Source: Amycolatopsis aidingensis
GTDB lineage: Bacteria; Actinomycetota; Actinomycetes; Mycobacteriales; Pseudonocardiaceae
Reading direction: 5' to 3'
Length of the DNA stretch: 64,000 nt
Assembly (NCBI RefSeq): GCF_018885265.1
Contig: NZ_CP076538.1
Location: 868,001-932,000 of the forward strand
Numbering within the stretch: the first letter of the stretch is position 1; every line of letters begins with the position of its first letter. A program made the translations under genes and the position numbers. Below, in pieces: positions 49,444-58,099 of this stretch. The notes beneath the pieces are model-generated. The model did not search any database. It was not told where the DNA came from and saw only the letters and a program-made list of their open reading frames with translations.

Positions 49444-50334
49444 TCAGCGTGCGCCGGCCCACCCGGCGATCCGGACGACGGCGGTGTGCAGCCAGTCGCC
49501 CTCCGCTTCGTCCTCGACCGCCCACAGCCAGTTCACCACCGCGCGCACCAGGGTCCAGTCCCTGGCCAGCGCCGGGTCGAGCCGGGCTGCGGCGACCAGC
49601 GCGGCGAACCGCTCGTCCAGGGTCGTCTCGCCCATCCGGTTCCACAGCAAGGGGATCACCCCGAACTCCGGGTCGCCCGCGATCGGCTTCGGATCGATCA
49701 CCAGCCATGGCTGCCTGCTGCCACGCAGCACGTTCTGGTAATGCAGGTCCTCGTTCACCAGCAGCGAACCGGCACGCGGGCCGCGCTCGCGGCAGACGGC
49801 CACGGCGGCGTCCAGCAGTTCCTTCGGCAGTGGCCTGCCCAGCCGCTGCCATTCCGTTGGCAGTTCGGCCGCCCAGCGGGCCGCCTCGGCGCGCAAGCTC
49901 CGGCGCAGCGGCGGGGCGGGCACGGACAGCCTGCGCAGCAACCCGCCGGCCACCGCCACAGCCCTGTCGATCGGCTCGCCGTCCAGCGTGCGCCCGGCGT
50001 CCAGCCGCTCCAGCAGCAGGACCCCGTGTTCGGGGTCACTTGCCAGCAGCCGCACCGCGCCCGCGCCGTCCCAGGCGGCCAGTGCCACCGGCTCGTCCCT
50101 GGTCTCCTCGTCCTGCCAGCCGAGCTTGAGCATCGCCTCGCCGCCATCTGCCCTGGTCACCGGTTGCACGAGCGCGGTGTAGCCGTGGAGCGTGGGGCCG
50201 TCGGCGGTCAGTGACCACGCCCGGTGGTACTGCGCGGCGAGGCCGGGCAGCGCGGCCACCCAGGCGCGGCCCCGATCGCCTGCCATGGCACCGATGTGCG
50301 CGGCGAACGGCGGCGGAACGATCAACTCGGTCAC
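49444..50334 (-). CDS. aminoglycoside/hydroxyurea phosphotransferase-like kinase
   Basis: The 296-residue protein has the choline-kinase-like fold of APH(6)/hydroxyurea kinases: the catalytic loop LVNEDLHYQNVL (HxxN with catalytic Asp) and the DFG-like WLVIDPKPIAGDPEFGVIPL near residue 215, followed by LLWNRM. Family members phosphorylate streptomycin, viomycin-type drugs or hydroxyurea, but many are uncharacterised housekeeping kinases. GTG 50334 fits the family N-terminus; AATGCT is 6 bases before it. It is divergent from an acyl-CoA dehydrogenase. Resistance is possible but not shown. Confidence 0.82.
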   Translation of the reverse strand: MTELIVPPPFAAHIGAMAGDRGRAWVAALPGLAAQYHRAWSLTADGPTLHGYTALVQPVTRADGGEAMLKLGWQDEETRDEPVALAAWDGAGAVRLLASDPEHGVLLLERLDAGRTLDGEPIDRAVAVAGGLLRRLSVPAPPLRRSLRAEAARWAAELPTEWQRLGRPLPKELLDAAVAVCRERGPRAGSLLVNEDLHYQNVLRGSRQPWLVIDPKPIAGDPEFGVIPLLWNRMGETTLDERFAALVAAARLDPALARDWTLVRAVVNWLWAVEDEAEGDWLHTAVVRIAGWAGAR

Positions 50335-50473
50335 GTTCAGAGCATTCCGCGCCTGTCGATCGGTTTTGTCCTGGCCATCGGCAGTGGCCCTGCCCACCCC
50401 GAACCTGCGAATGCGGCGATTTCCGTCATACTGACGGGTAACCTGCCGCCCGGAGCCACCACGAGGAGCACGC

Positions 50474-51670
50474 ATGGCCCGCCTCGCCCAGACCGCCGGC
50501 TTGACCGACGTGCAGAAGGAGATCCTGGCCACGGTCCGCGCCTTCGTGGACAAGGAGGTCATCCCGCAGGCGCAGGAGCTGGAGCACACCGACACGTACC
50601 CGGCGGAGATCGTCGAGGGTATGAAGGAGATGGGCCTCTTCGGTATCACCATCCCCGAGGAGTACGGCGGGCTCGGCGAGTCGCTGCTCACCTACGCGCT
50701 GGTGGTCGAGGAGATCGCCCGCGGCTGGATGAGCGTCTCCGGTGTGATCAACACGCATTTCATCGTGGCGCACATGATCAACCGGCACGGCACGCCGGAG
50801 CAGAAGCAGCACTTCCTGCCGCGCATGGCGACCGGCGAGGTGCGGGGGTCGTTCTCGATGTCGGAGCCCGACCTCGGCTCGGACGTCGCCGCGATCAAGA
50901 CGAAGGCGCGCAAGGATGGCGACTCCTACGTCATCGACGGCTCGAAGATGTGGCTGACCAACGGTGGGACCTCGAACCTGATCGCGTTGCTGGTGCGTAC
51001 CGAGGAAGGCGCGGAAAAGGCGCACCAGAACCTCACCACGTTCCTGGTGGAGAAGCCGGAGGGATTCGGTGAGGTCGCACCCGGCCTCACCATTCCGGGC
51101 AAAATCGAGAAAATGGGCTACAAAGGCGTGGACACCACCGAGGCGGTGTTCGACGGCTACCGCACCGGTGCGGACACGGTGCTGGGTGCCGCGCCGGGCA
51201 AGGGCTTCTCGTACATGATGGACGGAATCGAGGTCGGCAGGGTCAACGTGGCCGCCAGGGCGTGTGGAATCGCGATCCGGGCCTTCGAGCTCGCGGTGGA
51301 GTACGCCCAGCAGCGCAAGACCTTCGGCAAGCCGATCGCCGAGCACCAGGCGATCGCGTTCAAGCTGGCCGAGATGGCCACCAAGGTCGAGGCTGCGCAC
51401 CTGATGATGGTCAACGCCGCGCGGCTGAAGGATGCCGGTGAGCGCAACGACGTCGAGGCCGGAATGGCCAAGCTGATCGCCAGCGAGTACTGCGCCGAGG
51501 TCACCCAGGAGGCGTTCCGCATCCACGGCGGCTACGGCTACTCCAAGGAGTACGAGATCGAGCGGCTGATGCGCGAGGCGCCGTTCCTGCTCATCGGCGA
51601 GGGCACCAGCGAGATCCAGAAGACCATCATCAGCCGCGGCCTGCTGCGCGAGTACAAATCCCGCGGCTGA
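50474..51670 (+). CDS. acyl-CoA dehydrogenase
   Basis: The 398-residue flavoprotein has FGITIPEEYGGLGESLLTYA in the N-terminal helical domain, SFSMSEPDLGSDVAAIKTKA for FAD contact, RVNVAARACGIAIRAFELAV, and the C-terminal catalytic GEGTSEIQKTIISRGLL, with the Glu in the position used by short- and medium-chain enzymes. It is only distantly similar to the first acyl-CoA dehydrogenase at 2028. ATG 50474 has GAGGAG upstream. No partner beta-oxidation gene is adjacent; its substrate is unknown. It stands just before the secreted-protein locus. Confidence 0.9.
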   Translation: MARLAQTAGLTDVQKEILATVRAFVDKEVIPQAQELEHTDTYPAEIVEGMKEMGLFGITIPEEYGGLGESLLTYALVVEEIARGWMSVSGVINTHFIVAHMINRHGTPEQKQHFLPRMATGEVRGSFSMSEPDLGSDVAAIKTKARKDGDSYVIDGSKMWLTNGGTSNLIALLVRTEEGAEKAHQNLTTFLVEKPEGFGEVAPGLTIPGKIEKMGYKGVDTTEAVFDGYRTGADTVLGAAPGKGFSYMMDGIEVGRVNVAARACGIAIRAFELAVEYAQQRKTFGKPIAEHQAIAFKLAEMATKVEAAHLMMVNAARLKDAGERNDVEAGMAKLIASEYCAEVTQEAFRIHGGYGYSKEYEIERLMREAPFLLIGEGTSEIQKTIISRGLLREYKSRG

Positions 51671-51729
51671 GCCGATCACCGTATCCGGCTACGCCGTTCG
51701 CCGCACTGCTATCGGCGTCGGGAGTTCGA

Positions 51730-51855
51730 GTCGTTACCGGCGTGTCCGCCAACTGGCGGCTGCCCGATGCCGATCTTCTCGGGAGACTCCTGCCCGGAAC
51801 AGCAAAGTCGCGTGTTGTCGGGGGACCCGCGCTGACCGGGTTAGGGGAGTTCTTC
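51730..51855 (+). promoter_or_regulatory. duplicated leader region, copy A
   Basis: This region shares nearly all of its sequence with 52701-52826. Matching blocks include TCGTTACCGG, GTGTCCGCCAACTGGCGGCT (hairpin CCGCC-AACT-GGCGG at 51746-51759), GTCGCGTGTTGTCGGGGGAC and CCGCGCTGACCGGG followed by a GGGGAG ribosome site. It probably holds the promoter and a structured 5' leader. Confidence 0.75.
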
Positions 51856-52662
51856 ATGTCGCGTCGAGCAGGGGCTCGTGGTTGGGCGCTGCGATTGTTG
51901 CCGGTGGTCGCGTTGAGTGCCGTCTGGCTCACACCGATGCCCGCCGCAGCGGAACCGTCGGTGACCAAGGTCGGCACGCACTGCCCTGTGCACTACCTCC
52001 CGCTGGACGAGGGCTTCGGCAACTACACCTTCGACGTGGCCGGCGGCCGGCTCGGGACGCTGCACAACGGGGCTGAGCTCGCCGAAGGGCGCGTGGGTAA
52101 CGCCGTGTCGCTCGACGGGGTGGACGACCATGTATCGACCACCGGAGTCGACCTGCGCACCGACACGAGTTTCAGCGTCGCCGCCTGGGTCTACCTCGAG
52201 GAGAAGCCCGGCCAGCAGACCGCCGTCAGTCTGGATGGTGACCGCACCAGCAAGTTCCGGCTCGGTCAGGTGATGGACGGGCAGCACCGGCTCGGTTCGT
52301 GGGTGTTCGAGATGCCCGAGTCGGACACCGACGGCGCACTTTTTACCGAGAAGGCTGTGTCTACCTGGGAATCCGAGACAGAGACGTGGATCCATCTCAC
52401 CGGGGTGTATGACGCATCGGCGGACCGCTTGTGGCTTTACGTCAATGGGAGCCGAACCGGCGATGGCACGGTGCAGAACACCTGGAACGCGGATGGTGGC
52501 TTGCAGATCGGCCGGGGTAAGGCCGATGGCGCCGCCGGTGAGTTCTGGCCCGGCAAGGTCGATGACGTCCGCCTGTACGACCGGATCCTGTCAGACGAAG
52601 ATGTCGTGGACCTGTATCAGTCGTATCCGGATGCCGCTGGGACGATCACCGCATCCTCTTAG
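51856..52662 (+). CDS. secreted single-LamG-domain protein
   Basis: The 268-residue protein has a signal peptide (MSRRAGARGWALRLLPVVAL then SAVWLTPMPAAAE) and one LamG/concanavalin-like jelly-roll domain: GRLGTLHNGAELAEGRVGNA, VSLDGVDDHVSTTGVDLRTD, GSWVFEMPESDTD, TWNADGGLQIGRGKADGAAG and FWPGKVDDVRLYD. It is nearly the same sequence as the fourth LamG domain of the large protein downstream, and the signal peptide and leader also match. LamG domains bind sugars or proteins. It looks like a shortened paralogue; it could bind the same ligand and act as a partner or competitor. Start ATG 51856 follows GGGGAG. Confidence 0.88.
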   Translation: MSRRAGARGWALRLLPVVALSAVWLTPMPAAAEPSVTKVGTHCPVHYLPLDEGFGNYTFDVAGGRLGTLHNGAELAEGRVGNAVSLDGVDDHVSTTGVDLRTDTSFSVAAWVYLEEKPGQQTAVSLDGDRTSKFRLGQVMDGQHRLGSWVFEMPESDTDGALFTEKAVSTWESETETWIHLTGVYDASADRLWLYVNGSRTGDGTVQNTWNADGGLQIGRGKADGAAGEFWPGKVDDVRLYDRILSDEDVVDLYQSYPDAAGTITASS

Positions 52663-52700
52663 CCCGATTGCCGCACGCCGATCGGCGCCGAGATAGCGAT

Positions 52701-52826
52701 TCGTTACCGGGGTGTCCGCCAACTGGCGGCTGTCCGGTACCGATCTCCCCGGAAGACTCCCACAGGCAACGTAAAGGTCGCGTGTTGTCGGGGGACCCGC
52801 GCTGACCGGGTAGGGGAGTTTTCGTT
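52701..52826 (+). promoter_or_regulatory. duplicated leader region, copy B
   Basis: This is the second copy of the leader in front of the large LamG gene, with the same hairpin CCGCC-AACT-GGCGG at 52716-52729 and the block GTCGCGTGTTGTCGGGGGAC. The spacing to ATG is nearly the same as in copy A. The high identity of non-coding DNA suggests a recent duplication or selection on a shared regulatory element. Confidence 0.75.
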
Positions 52827-55800
52827 ATGTCGCGCCGAGCAGGGGCGCGCGGCTGGACGCTGCGCTCGTTGTCGGTGCTCGCGTTGAGCGCCGTCTGGAT
52901 GACATCGATGCATGCCGTGCCCGCCGCCGCGGAGGCACCAGCGGCCGAACCGATCACCGCGGCAGCGGACGAGGCGACCGCCCTCGCCGCGGCACAGGAG
53001 CAGGGCAGCCGGGTCGAGGTGACCCGCCATACCTCGGAGACGGCCAAGGTTTTCGCCAATCCGGAGGGCGATCTCACCCTGGAGCAGTCGGTGATGCCCG
53101 AGCGGGTGCGTCGGGATGGCGAGTGGGTGGACGCGGACACCACGTTGGAACGGCGTGCCGACGGCACGATCGCCGCGAAGGCTTCTCCCATCGAGGTCTC
53201 GTTTTCCGCGGGCGGCGATGCTGCCCTGGCCACGATTGTCAACGGCGGCAAGGAACTCGCGCTAGGCTGGCCGGAGCAGCTGCCCGAGCCGGTGCTCTCC
53301 GGCGACTCGGCCACCTACCCGGAGGTCATGTCCGGTGTGGACCTACGGGTGCGCGCCACCTTGCGCGGTTTCGCGCACGAACTGGTGGTGAAGACGCCGG
53401 AAGCAGCGGCCAACCCCGAGCTGCACGAAATCGACTTCGACCTGCGGACCGAAGGCGTGCGGCTCAGCGCGGACGAGGCGGGCAACATCAAGGCCGTAGA
53501 CCAGGCCGGGGCAACCGTCTTCCACGCACCGGCACCTCGCATGTGGGATTCATCGGGAACCGAGCAGGTCGGCGCGTCGACACGCGCTGCGGCCGAGCCT
53601 CGGCCCAAGGACGCTGCCGTCGGTGTGCGCATCGGGTCGGACTCGGTATCCCTGATGCCGGACAAGGAACTGCTCACCGACCAGAACGCGACCTTTCCGC
53701 TGGTGATCGACCCGGACTTCAGCGCGATCACTCCGGAGAAGTCGGCCTGGACGCTGGTACGCCGTTCCCATCGGAACGATTCGCACTGGAACCTCACGCC
53801 GCGCGACGACGACGAGCGCTACAAGGGCGTTGCCAGGGTCGGGCATGCGCCCGGCTGGCCGAGCGAGTACCTGGACCGCTCGATCTTCCGGTTCCCCATG
53901 GGCGTACTGCGGGGCGCGCGGATCAAGAGTGCCGAGTTCCAGATCTATCAGGTGTGGAAGTACTCGCACACCTGTGATCCGAACCAGGTCCCGCGAATGT
54001 ACTTGCACTTGACGGACCCGATCGGGCCGGGTACCACCTGGAACAACCAACCTGCCTGGCACCGGCACCTTTCTTCGTCCCGGTCCACGGCGAAAGCCGG
54101 GCAGTCCTGTGGTCCCACCTGGATCGGCATGGATGCCCAGAGCGCGGTCCAGGAGGGCGCGGACGTCGGCTGGGGCGATATCCACCTCGGTATCAAGGCT
54201 TCTTACGGCGACGAAGGCAACAACAACGACGCGGCCTGGAAACGGTTCCACGTCAAACAGGAGAACGGGGTCCGCTTCTTCCCCAAGCTGTCGGTGACGT
54301 TCAACCGCAAGCCGAACGCACCGCACTGGGTGGGAACCAACCCGACGCTGCCGGATCCCTGCCGGTGGTGTGCTGGCAAGCGTTACTACGGCGGAGACCA
54401 GATCACCCTGCAAGGCAGGCTGAGTGACCCGGATGGTGGTCAGTTGCGGGCCAACTGGACGGCGACGATGCAGCCGTCCGGCCAAACCATCCATCGAGAA
54501 CAGTGGCTCGCCTCCGGATCGACCTACGGAACGCCACTGGACGTGAGCGACAAGCACGGCCAGACGGTCAACTGGTCCGTGCACGGATACGACGGAGCTC
54601 TCGGCGGTCCGAGCGCCAACGGGCCGTCCTTCACCGTGGACAGGCAGGCCCCTGATGCCCAACCGGGCGTCTCCGGCCGTCTATACCAGGAGGACAACGC
54701 CTGGCACGGCGGCGTCGGTGTCCCGGACGAGTTCACCTTCACCTCCAGCGGCGTCAGCGATGTCGACCATTATCTGTATGGGTTCACCGACCCACCGACC
54801 ACCAAGGTGGATGCCGATGAACTCGGCGGGAACGCGAAGGTAGTGATCGAGCCGCCGACGGACGGGCCGGTCGACCTGTACGTGCAGAGCGTCGACCGTG
54901 CCGGACTGCGAAGTCCGATGCGGGTCTACCACTTCTACGTCCGCGCCGGAAACGGTGCTGCCTCGCACTGGTCGCTGGACGGAGACGCAGCCGATGACGC
55001 TTTCCTCGGTGACCGCGACGGCACGGTGAATGGCGGCGCGACCTGGGGCCCGGGCGCGGTCGGTGCCGGTATCCAGCTGGACGGCATCGACGACGACGTG
55101 AGTGCGCCGAACACAGTCCGCACCGACGCGAGTTTCTCGGTAGCCGCCTGGGTCCGTCCTGATGAGCTCGATCGTGGCTTCCCTACGGCTGTTTCCCAGG
55201 ACGGCAACCATCTGAGTGGCTTTCTACTGCAGGCCACCGAGGACAACAGGTGGAGGTTCACGCTTCCCGGCAGCGATGCGGAAGTGAACAACAGCGGTGC
55301 GTATGTCGTCTCCGCACAGTATGCCCGCGTCGGCGAATGGACACATCTTGCCGGGGTGTACGACGCTTTTGACGGGACAGCCTCGCTGTACGTGAACGGT
55401 GTACTCGCGGCAGAGGTCGAATACCAAGACCACTGGAACGCGGACGGACCGGTTCGCATTGGCCGGGCCAAGTGGTTCGGCGCACCAGCGGAGAAATGGC
55501 TGGGGGCCGTGGACGAGGTCGGCATCTACGACCGTGCGCTGTCCGACCTCGAGATCCACGGTCTCGTGAGCAAGGACAACGTACAGGTTGGGCATTGGAA
55601 ACTCGACGAGAACGAAGGGTCAACCGCCCGGAACGCCGTCGCGGGTGGTGATGCGGGCATCCTTGCTAACGGAGCTGTGTTCACGTCGGACGGTGCTTTG
55701 GATGGAGCTGTCCAGTTGGATGGTGTGGACGATCAGGTCCTCACCAATGGACCCGCGGTTCGGACGGACCAGAGCTTCTCGGTCGCCGGTTGGCTCAAGG

Positions 55801-58055
55801 CCGACGCACTGGCTCCCGATGGCGGTGCGTTGACTGCTATCAGCCAGGATGGCGAAGCCAACAGCGGTTTCCTGTTGCAGCAACGTGGTACGGGATGGAT
55901 GTTCGGTGCGCTGGAAGAAACTGGCGGCGGGTGGGCCGGCTATGCATGGTCACCGTCCGGTACGGCTCAGGCCGGTACGTGGACGCACGTAGCCGGTGTG
56001 TTCGATGCGCCGGCGCAGGAGCTAACGATTTACGTCAACGGCGAGGCAATGGCCACCGCACCGGTAAGTAGTGCCTGGAACTCGACCGGAAAGTTCGTGA
56101 TCGGTAGGGCGAAGCTGGCTGGCGCACCGGTGGACCATTGGCCTGGAGCCGTCGACGAGGTGCGTGCCTACAGCAGAGCCTTGGGTGAGACCGAGATCCA
56201 GGGCATCGTCAGACAGGACGATGTGGTGGCCGCTTCATGGAAGCTGGACGGCAACGCGCAGAACTCCGTTGATGCAGATCTGCACGGCACACTGCATAAC
56301 TATCCCTCCTGGACCGAGGGTCAGTCCGACGACCCCAACCCGGGTGACCTGGCTGTACAGCTGGACGGCAACAGCGAGTACATCAGTGCTCCGATCGCCG
56401 TGGACTCCTCCCAGAGCTTCTCAGTGGCGGCCTGGGTCAAGCTCGACGAACTACCGTCGCGTTGGGCATCGGTGGTCAGCCAGAACGGTACCCACACGTC
56501 CGCCTTCAACCTGGCATATTCCAGCGAAGGACGGTTCGCGCTCGCCATGCATGGGCCCGACGCCACCCATCCTTCCGCCATTACTCAAGTGCACTCGGAG
56601 CAGAGTGCTCAGGTAGGGGCGTGGACGCATCTCACTGCCGTCTATGATGCTCCAGCGCAGAAGATCCGTCTTTACGTGAACGGGACCCTGAACGGAACGG
56701 GCCATTTCGCCGATGCGTGGAAGGCCACCGGTGAACTGAACATCGGCAGGGCCCGTTGGCAGGACAATTGGATCGACTTCCTGCCTGGCTCGGTCGACGA
56801 CGTGAAGTTGTACAGCCGTGCGCTGTTCGCGGACGAGGTCCGACTTCAGGCGGGTCGCGATCTGAGCCTGATACACAACCACAAGCTCGACGAAAGCTCG
56901 GGTGACCAGGCCGCCGATGCGATCGGTGGCCGGACCGGAACGCTACACAACGGCGCCGAGTTCACCGAGGGACGCACGGGCAACGCCGTGTCGCTCGACG
57001 GGGTCGACGACCACGTGTCGACCACCGGAGTCGACCTCCGTACCGATACGAGCTTTACGGTGTCTGCGTGGGTGTATCTCGATGAGAAGGACGGCCAGGT
57101 TACCGCGGTCAGCGTGGACGGTAACCGCGCGAGTAAGTTCCGACTGGGACACGTGCTGGACGGAGAAAATCGGCTGGGTTCCTGGGTGTTCGAGATGCCT
57201 GAGTCGGATACGGCTGACGCGCCCGTTACCGCAGCTGCACTTTCCACCTTGCGTACAGAATTAGATACTTGGGTTCATCTGGCTGGCGTATACGACGCTG
57301 CTGCCAAGAAAGTCTGGCTATACGTGAATGGTACAAGAATCGGCGACGGCACCCTGCAGAACACGTGGAACGCCGACGGCGGCCTGAAGATCGGCCGAGG
57401 GAAGGACGATGGTTCGCCCGCCGAGTTCTGGCCTGGTCAAGTAGACGACGTCCGGCTTTATACCGGTGGCCTGACGGATGATCGAATCAAGGCGCTGTAC
57501 GACTCTTACACCGACCCGGCCAACCCGACCGTGCCGTCGTTCGGTGAGGAAAGCGTCCTACGGGCACCAGATGCGTCGAACGCAGATGTGGTGTACGCGG
57601 TCATCGGCGGTGCGCGAGTCGGCTTCGATACCCCGCAGGAGTTCTATGACACCGGGCACACGGTTGAGGAGATCATGCTCGTCCCGTGGAGCACGCTGAA
57701 GCTTCTCCCTGCGAAAATACCGGACGGCACTGTGCTGCGAGCACCGGATGCTCCCGGCGGCCATGAATCGAACCCGGAAGGCGTCTTGGTGGTCGCTGGT
57801 GGGGCGCAGGTCTGGTTCCACAACTCGCAAGAAATGTATGACAGCGGTTACGACGGGGATGACGTCCGATTGGTGCCATGGCGGGTTGTCGACGCTATGC
57901 CCAAGATCATTGGTGACGGCACCATGGTGAAGGCACCGAACTCCGACCGGATCTGGCGAATCGAAGGTGGCCAGCGTACCGAGGTGGCCGAAGGTGAGCA
58001 GGTCCAAGTGATTCCGGCTCGGGAACTCGACGAGTATCCCGTCGCCACCGCCTGA
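52827..58055 (+). CDS. large secreted four-LamG-domain protein
   Basis: The 1742-residue protein has a signal peptide (ending near HAVPAAAEA). A roughly 220-residue N-terminal domain is typical of actinobacterial RHS-linked proteins (TSETAKVFANPEGDLTLEQS). A DNRLRE-like beta domain (about 300-500: SIFRFPMGVLRGARIKSAEF) and an Ig-like region follow. Four LamG domains are at about 710-915, 920-1130, 1131-1345 and 1346-1560. Three C-terminal repeats of about 58 residues occur (DGTVLRAPD, GGARVGF, VPW). All point to surface binding. It is followed by an RHS toxin gene after 44 bases, and may present or receive that protein. ATG 52827 follows GGGGAG. Confidence 0.85.
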   Translation: MSRRAGARGWTLRSLSVLALSAVWMTSMHAVPAAAEAPAAEPITAAADEATALAAAQEQGSRVEVTRHTSETAKVFANPEGDLTLEQSVMPERVRRDGEWVDADTTLERRADGTIAAKASPIEVSFSAGGDAALATIVNGGKELALGWPEQLPEPVLSGDSATYPEVMSGVDLRVRATLRGFAHELVVKTPEAAANPELHEIDFDLRTEGVRLSADEAGNIKAVDQAGATVFHAPAPRMWDSSGTEQVGASTRAAAEPRPKDAAVGVRIGSDSVSLMPDKELLTDQNATFPLVIDPDFSAITPEKSAWTLVRRSHRNDSHWNLTPRDDDERYKGVARVGHAPGWPSEYLDRSIFRFPMGVLRGARIKSAEFQIYQVWKYSHTCDPNQVPRMYLHLTDPIGPGTTWNNQPAWHRHLSSSRSTAKAGQSCGPTWIGMDAQSAVQEGADVGWGDIHLGIKASYGDEGNNNDAAWKRFHVKQENGVRFFPKLSVTFNRKPNAPHWVGTNPTLPDPCRWCAGKRYYGGDQITLQGRLSDPDGGQLRANWTATMQPSGQTIHREQWLASGSTYGTPLDVSDKHGQTVNWSVHGYDGALGGPSANGPSFTVDRQAPDAQPGVSGRLYQEDNAWHGGVGVPDEFTFTSSGVSDVDHYLYGFTDPPTTKVDADELGGNAKVVIEPPTDGPVDLYVQSVDRAGLRSPMRVYHFYVRAGNGAASHWSLDGDAADDAFLGDRDGTVNGGATWGPGAVGAGIQLDGIDDDVSAPNTVRTDASFSVAAWVRPDELDRGFPTAVSQDGNHLSGFLLQATEDNRWRFTLPGSDAEVNNSGAYVVSAQYARVGEWTHLAGVYDAFDGTASLYVNGVLAAEVEYQDHWNADGPVRIGRAKWFGAPAEKWLGAVDEVGIYDRALSDLEIHGLVSKDNVQVGHWKLDENEGSTARNAVAGGDAGILANGAVFTSDGALDGAVQLDGVDDQVLTNGPAVRTDQSFSVAGWLKADALAPDGGALTAISQDGEANSGFLLQQRGTGWMFGALEETGGGWAGYAWSPSGTAQAGTWTHVAGVFDAPAQELTIYVNGEAMATAPVSSAWNSTGKFVIGRAKLAGAPVDHWPGAVDEVRAYSRALGETEIQGIVRQDDVVAASWKLDGNAQNSVDADLHGTLHNYPSWTEGQSDDPNPGDLAVQLDGNSEYISAPIAVDSSQSFSVAAWVKLDELPSRWASVVSQNGTHTSAFNLAYSSEGRFALAMHGPDATHPSAITQVHSEQSAQVGAWTHLTAVYDAPAQKIRLYVNGTLNGTGHFADAWKATGELNIGRARWQDNWIDFLPGSVDDVKLYSRALFADEVRLQAGRDLSLIHNHKLDESSGDQAADAIGGRTGTLHNGAEFTEGRTGNAVSLDGVDDHVSTTGVDLRTDTSFTVSAWVYLDEKDGQVTAVSVDGNRASKFRLGHVLDGENRLGSWVFEMPESDTADAPVTAAALSTLRTELDTWVHLAGVYDAAAKKVWLYVNGTRIGDGTLQNTWNADGGLKIGRGKDDGSPAEFWPGQVDDVRLYTGGLTDDRIKALYDSYTDPANPTVPSFGEESVLRAPDASNADVVYAVIGGARVGFDTPQEFYDTGHTVEEIMLVPWSTLKLLPAKIPDGTVLRAPDAPGGHESNPEGVLVVAGGAQVWFHNSQEMYDSGYDGDDVRLVPWRVVDAMPKIIGDGTMVKAPNSDRIWRIEGGQRTEVAEGEQVQVIPARELDEYPVATA

Positions 58056-58099
58056 CTCGTAGCGCCTGACCTCTCATTGGTCCCGATCCGGGAGGAATC

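Noticed and set aside
49444..50334. Claim that the kinase-like gene is a proven antibiotic-resistance gene
   Set aside because: Only the fold and catalytic loop are visible; many APH(6)-like kinases in actinobacteria are uncharacterised, and no mobile element or resistance context is present.
51671..58055. Mobile element or insertion sequence causing the LamG/leader duplication
   Set aside because: No transposase, terminal inverted repeats or target-site duplication are seen around the copies; simple tandem duplication or gene conversion is enough.
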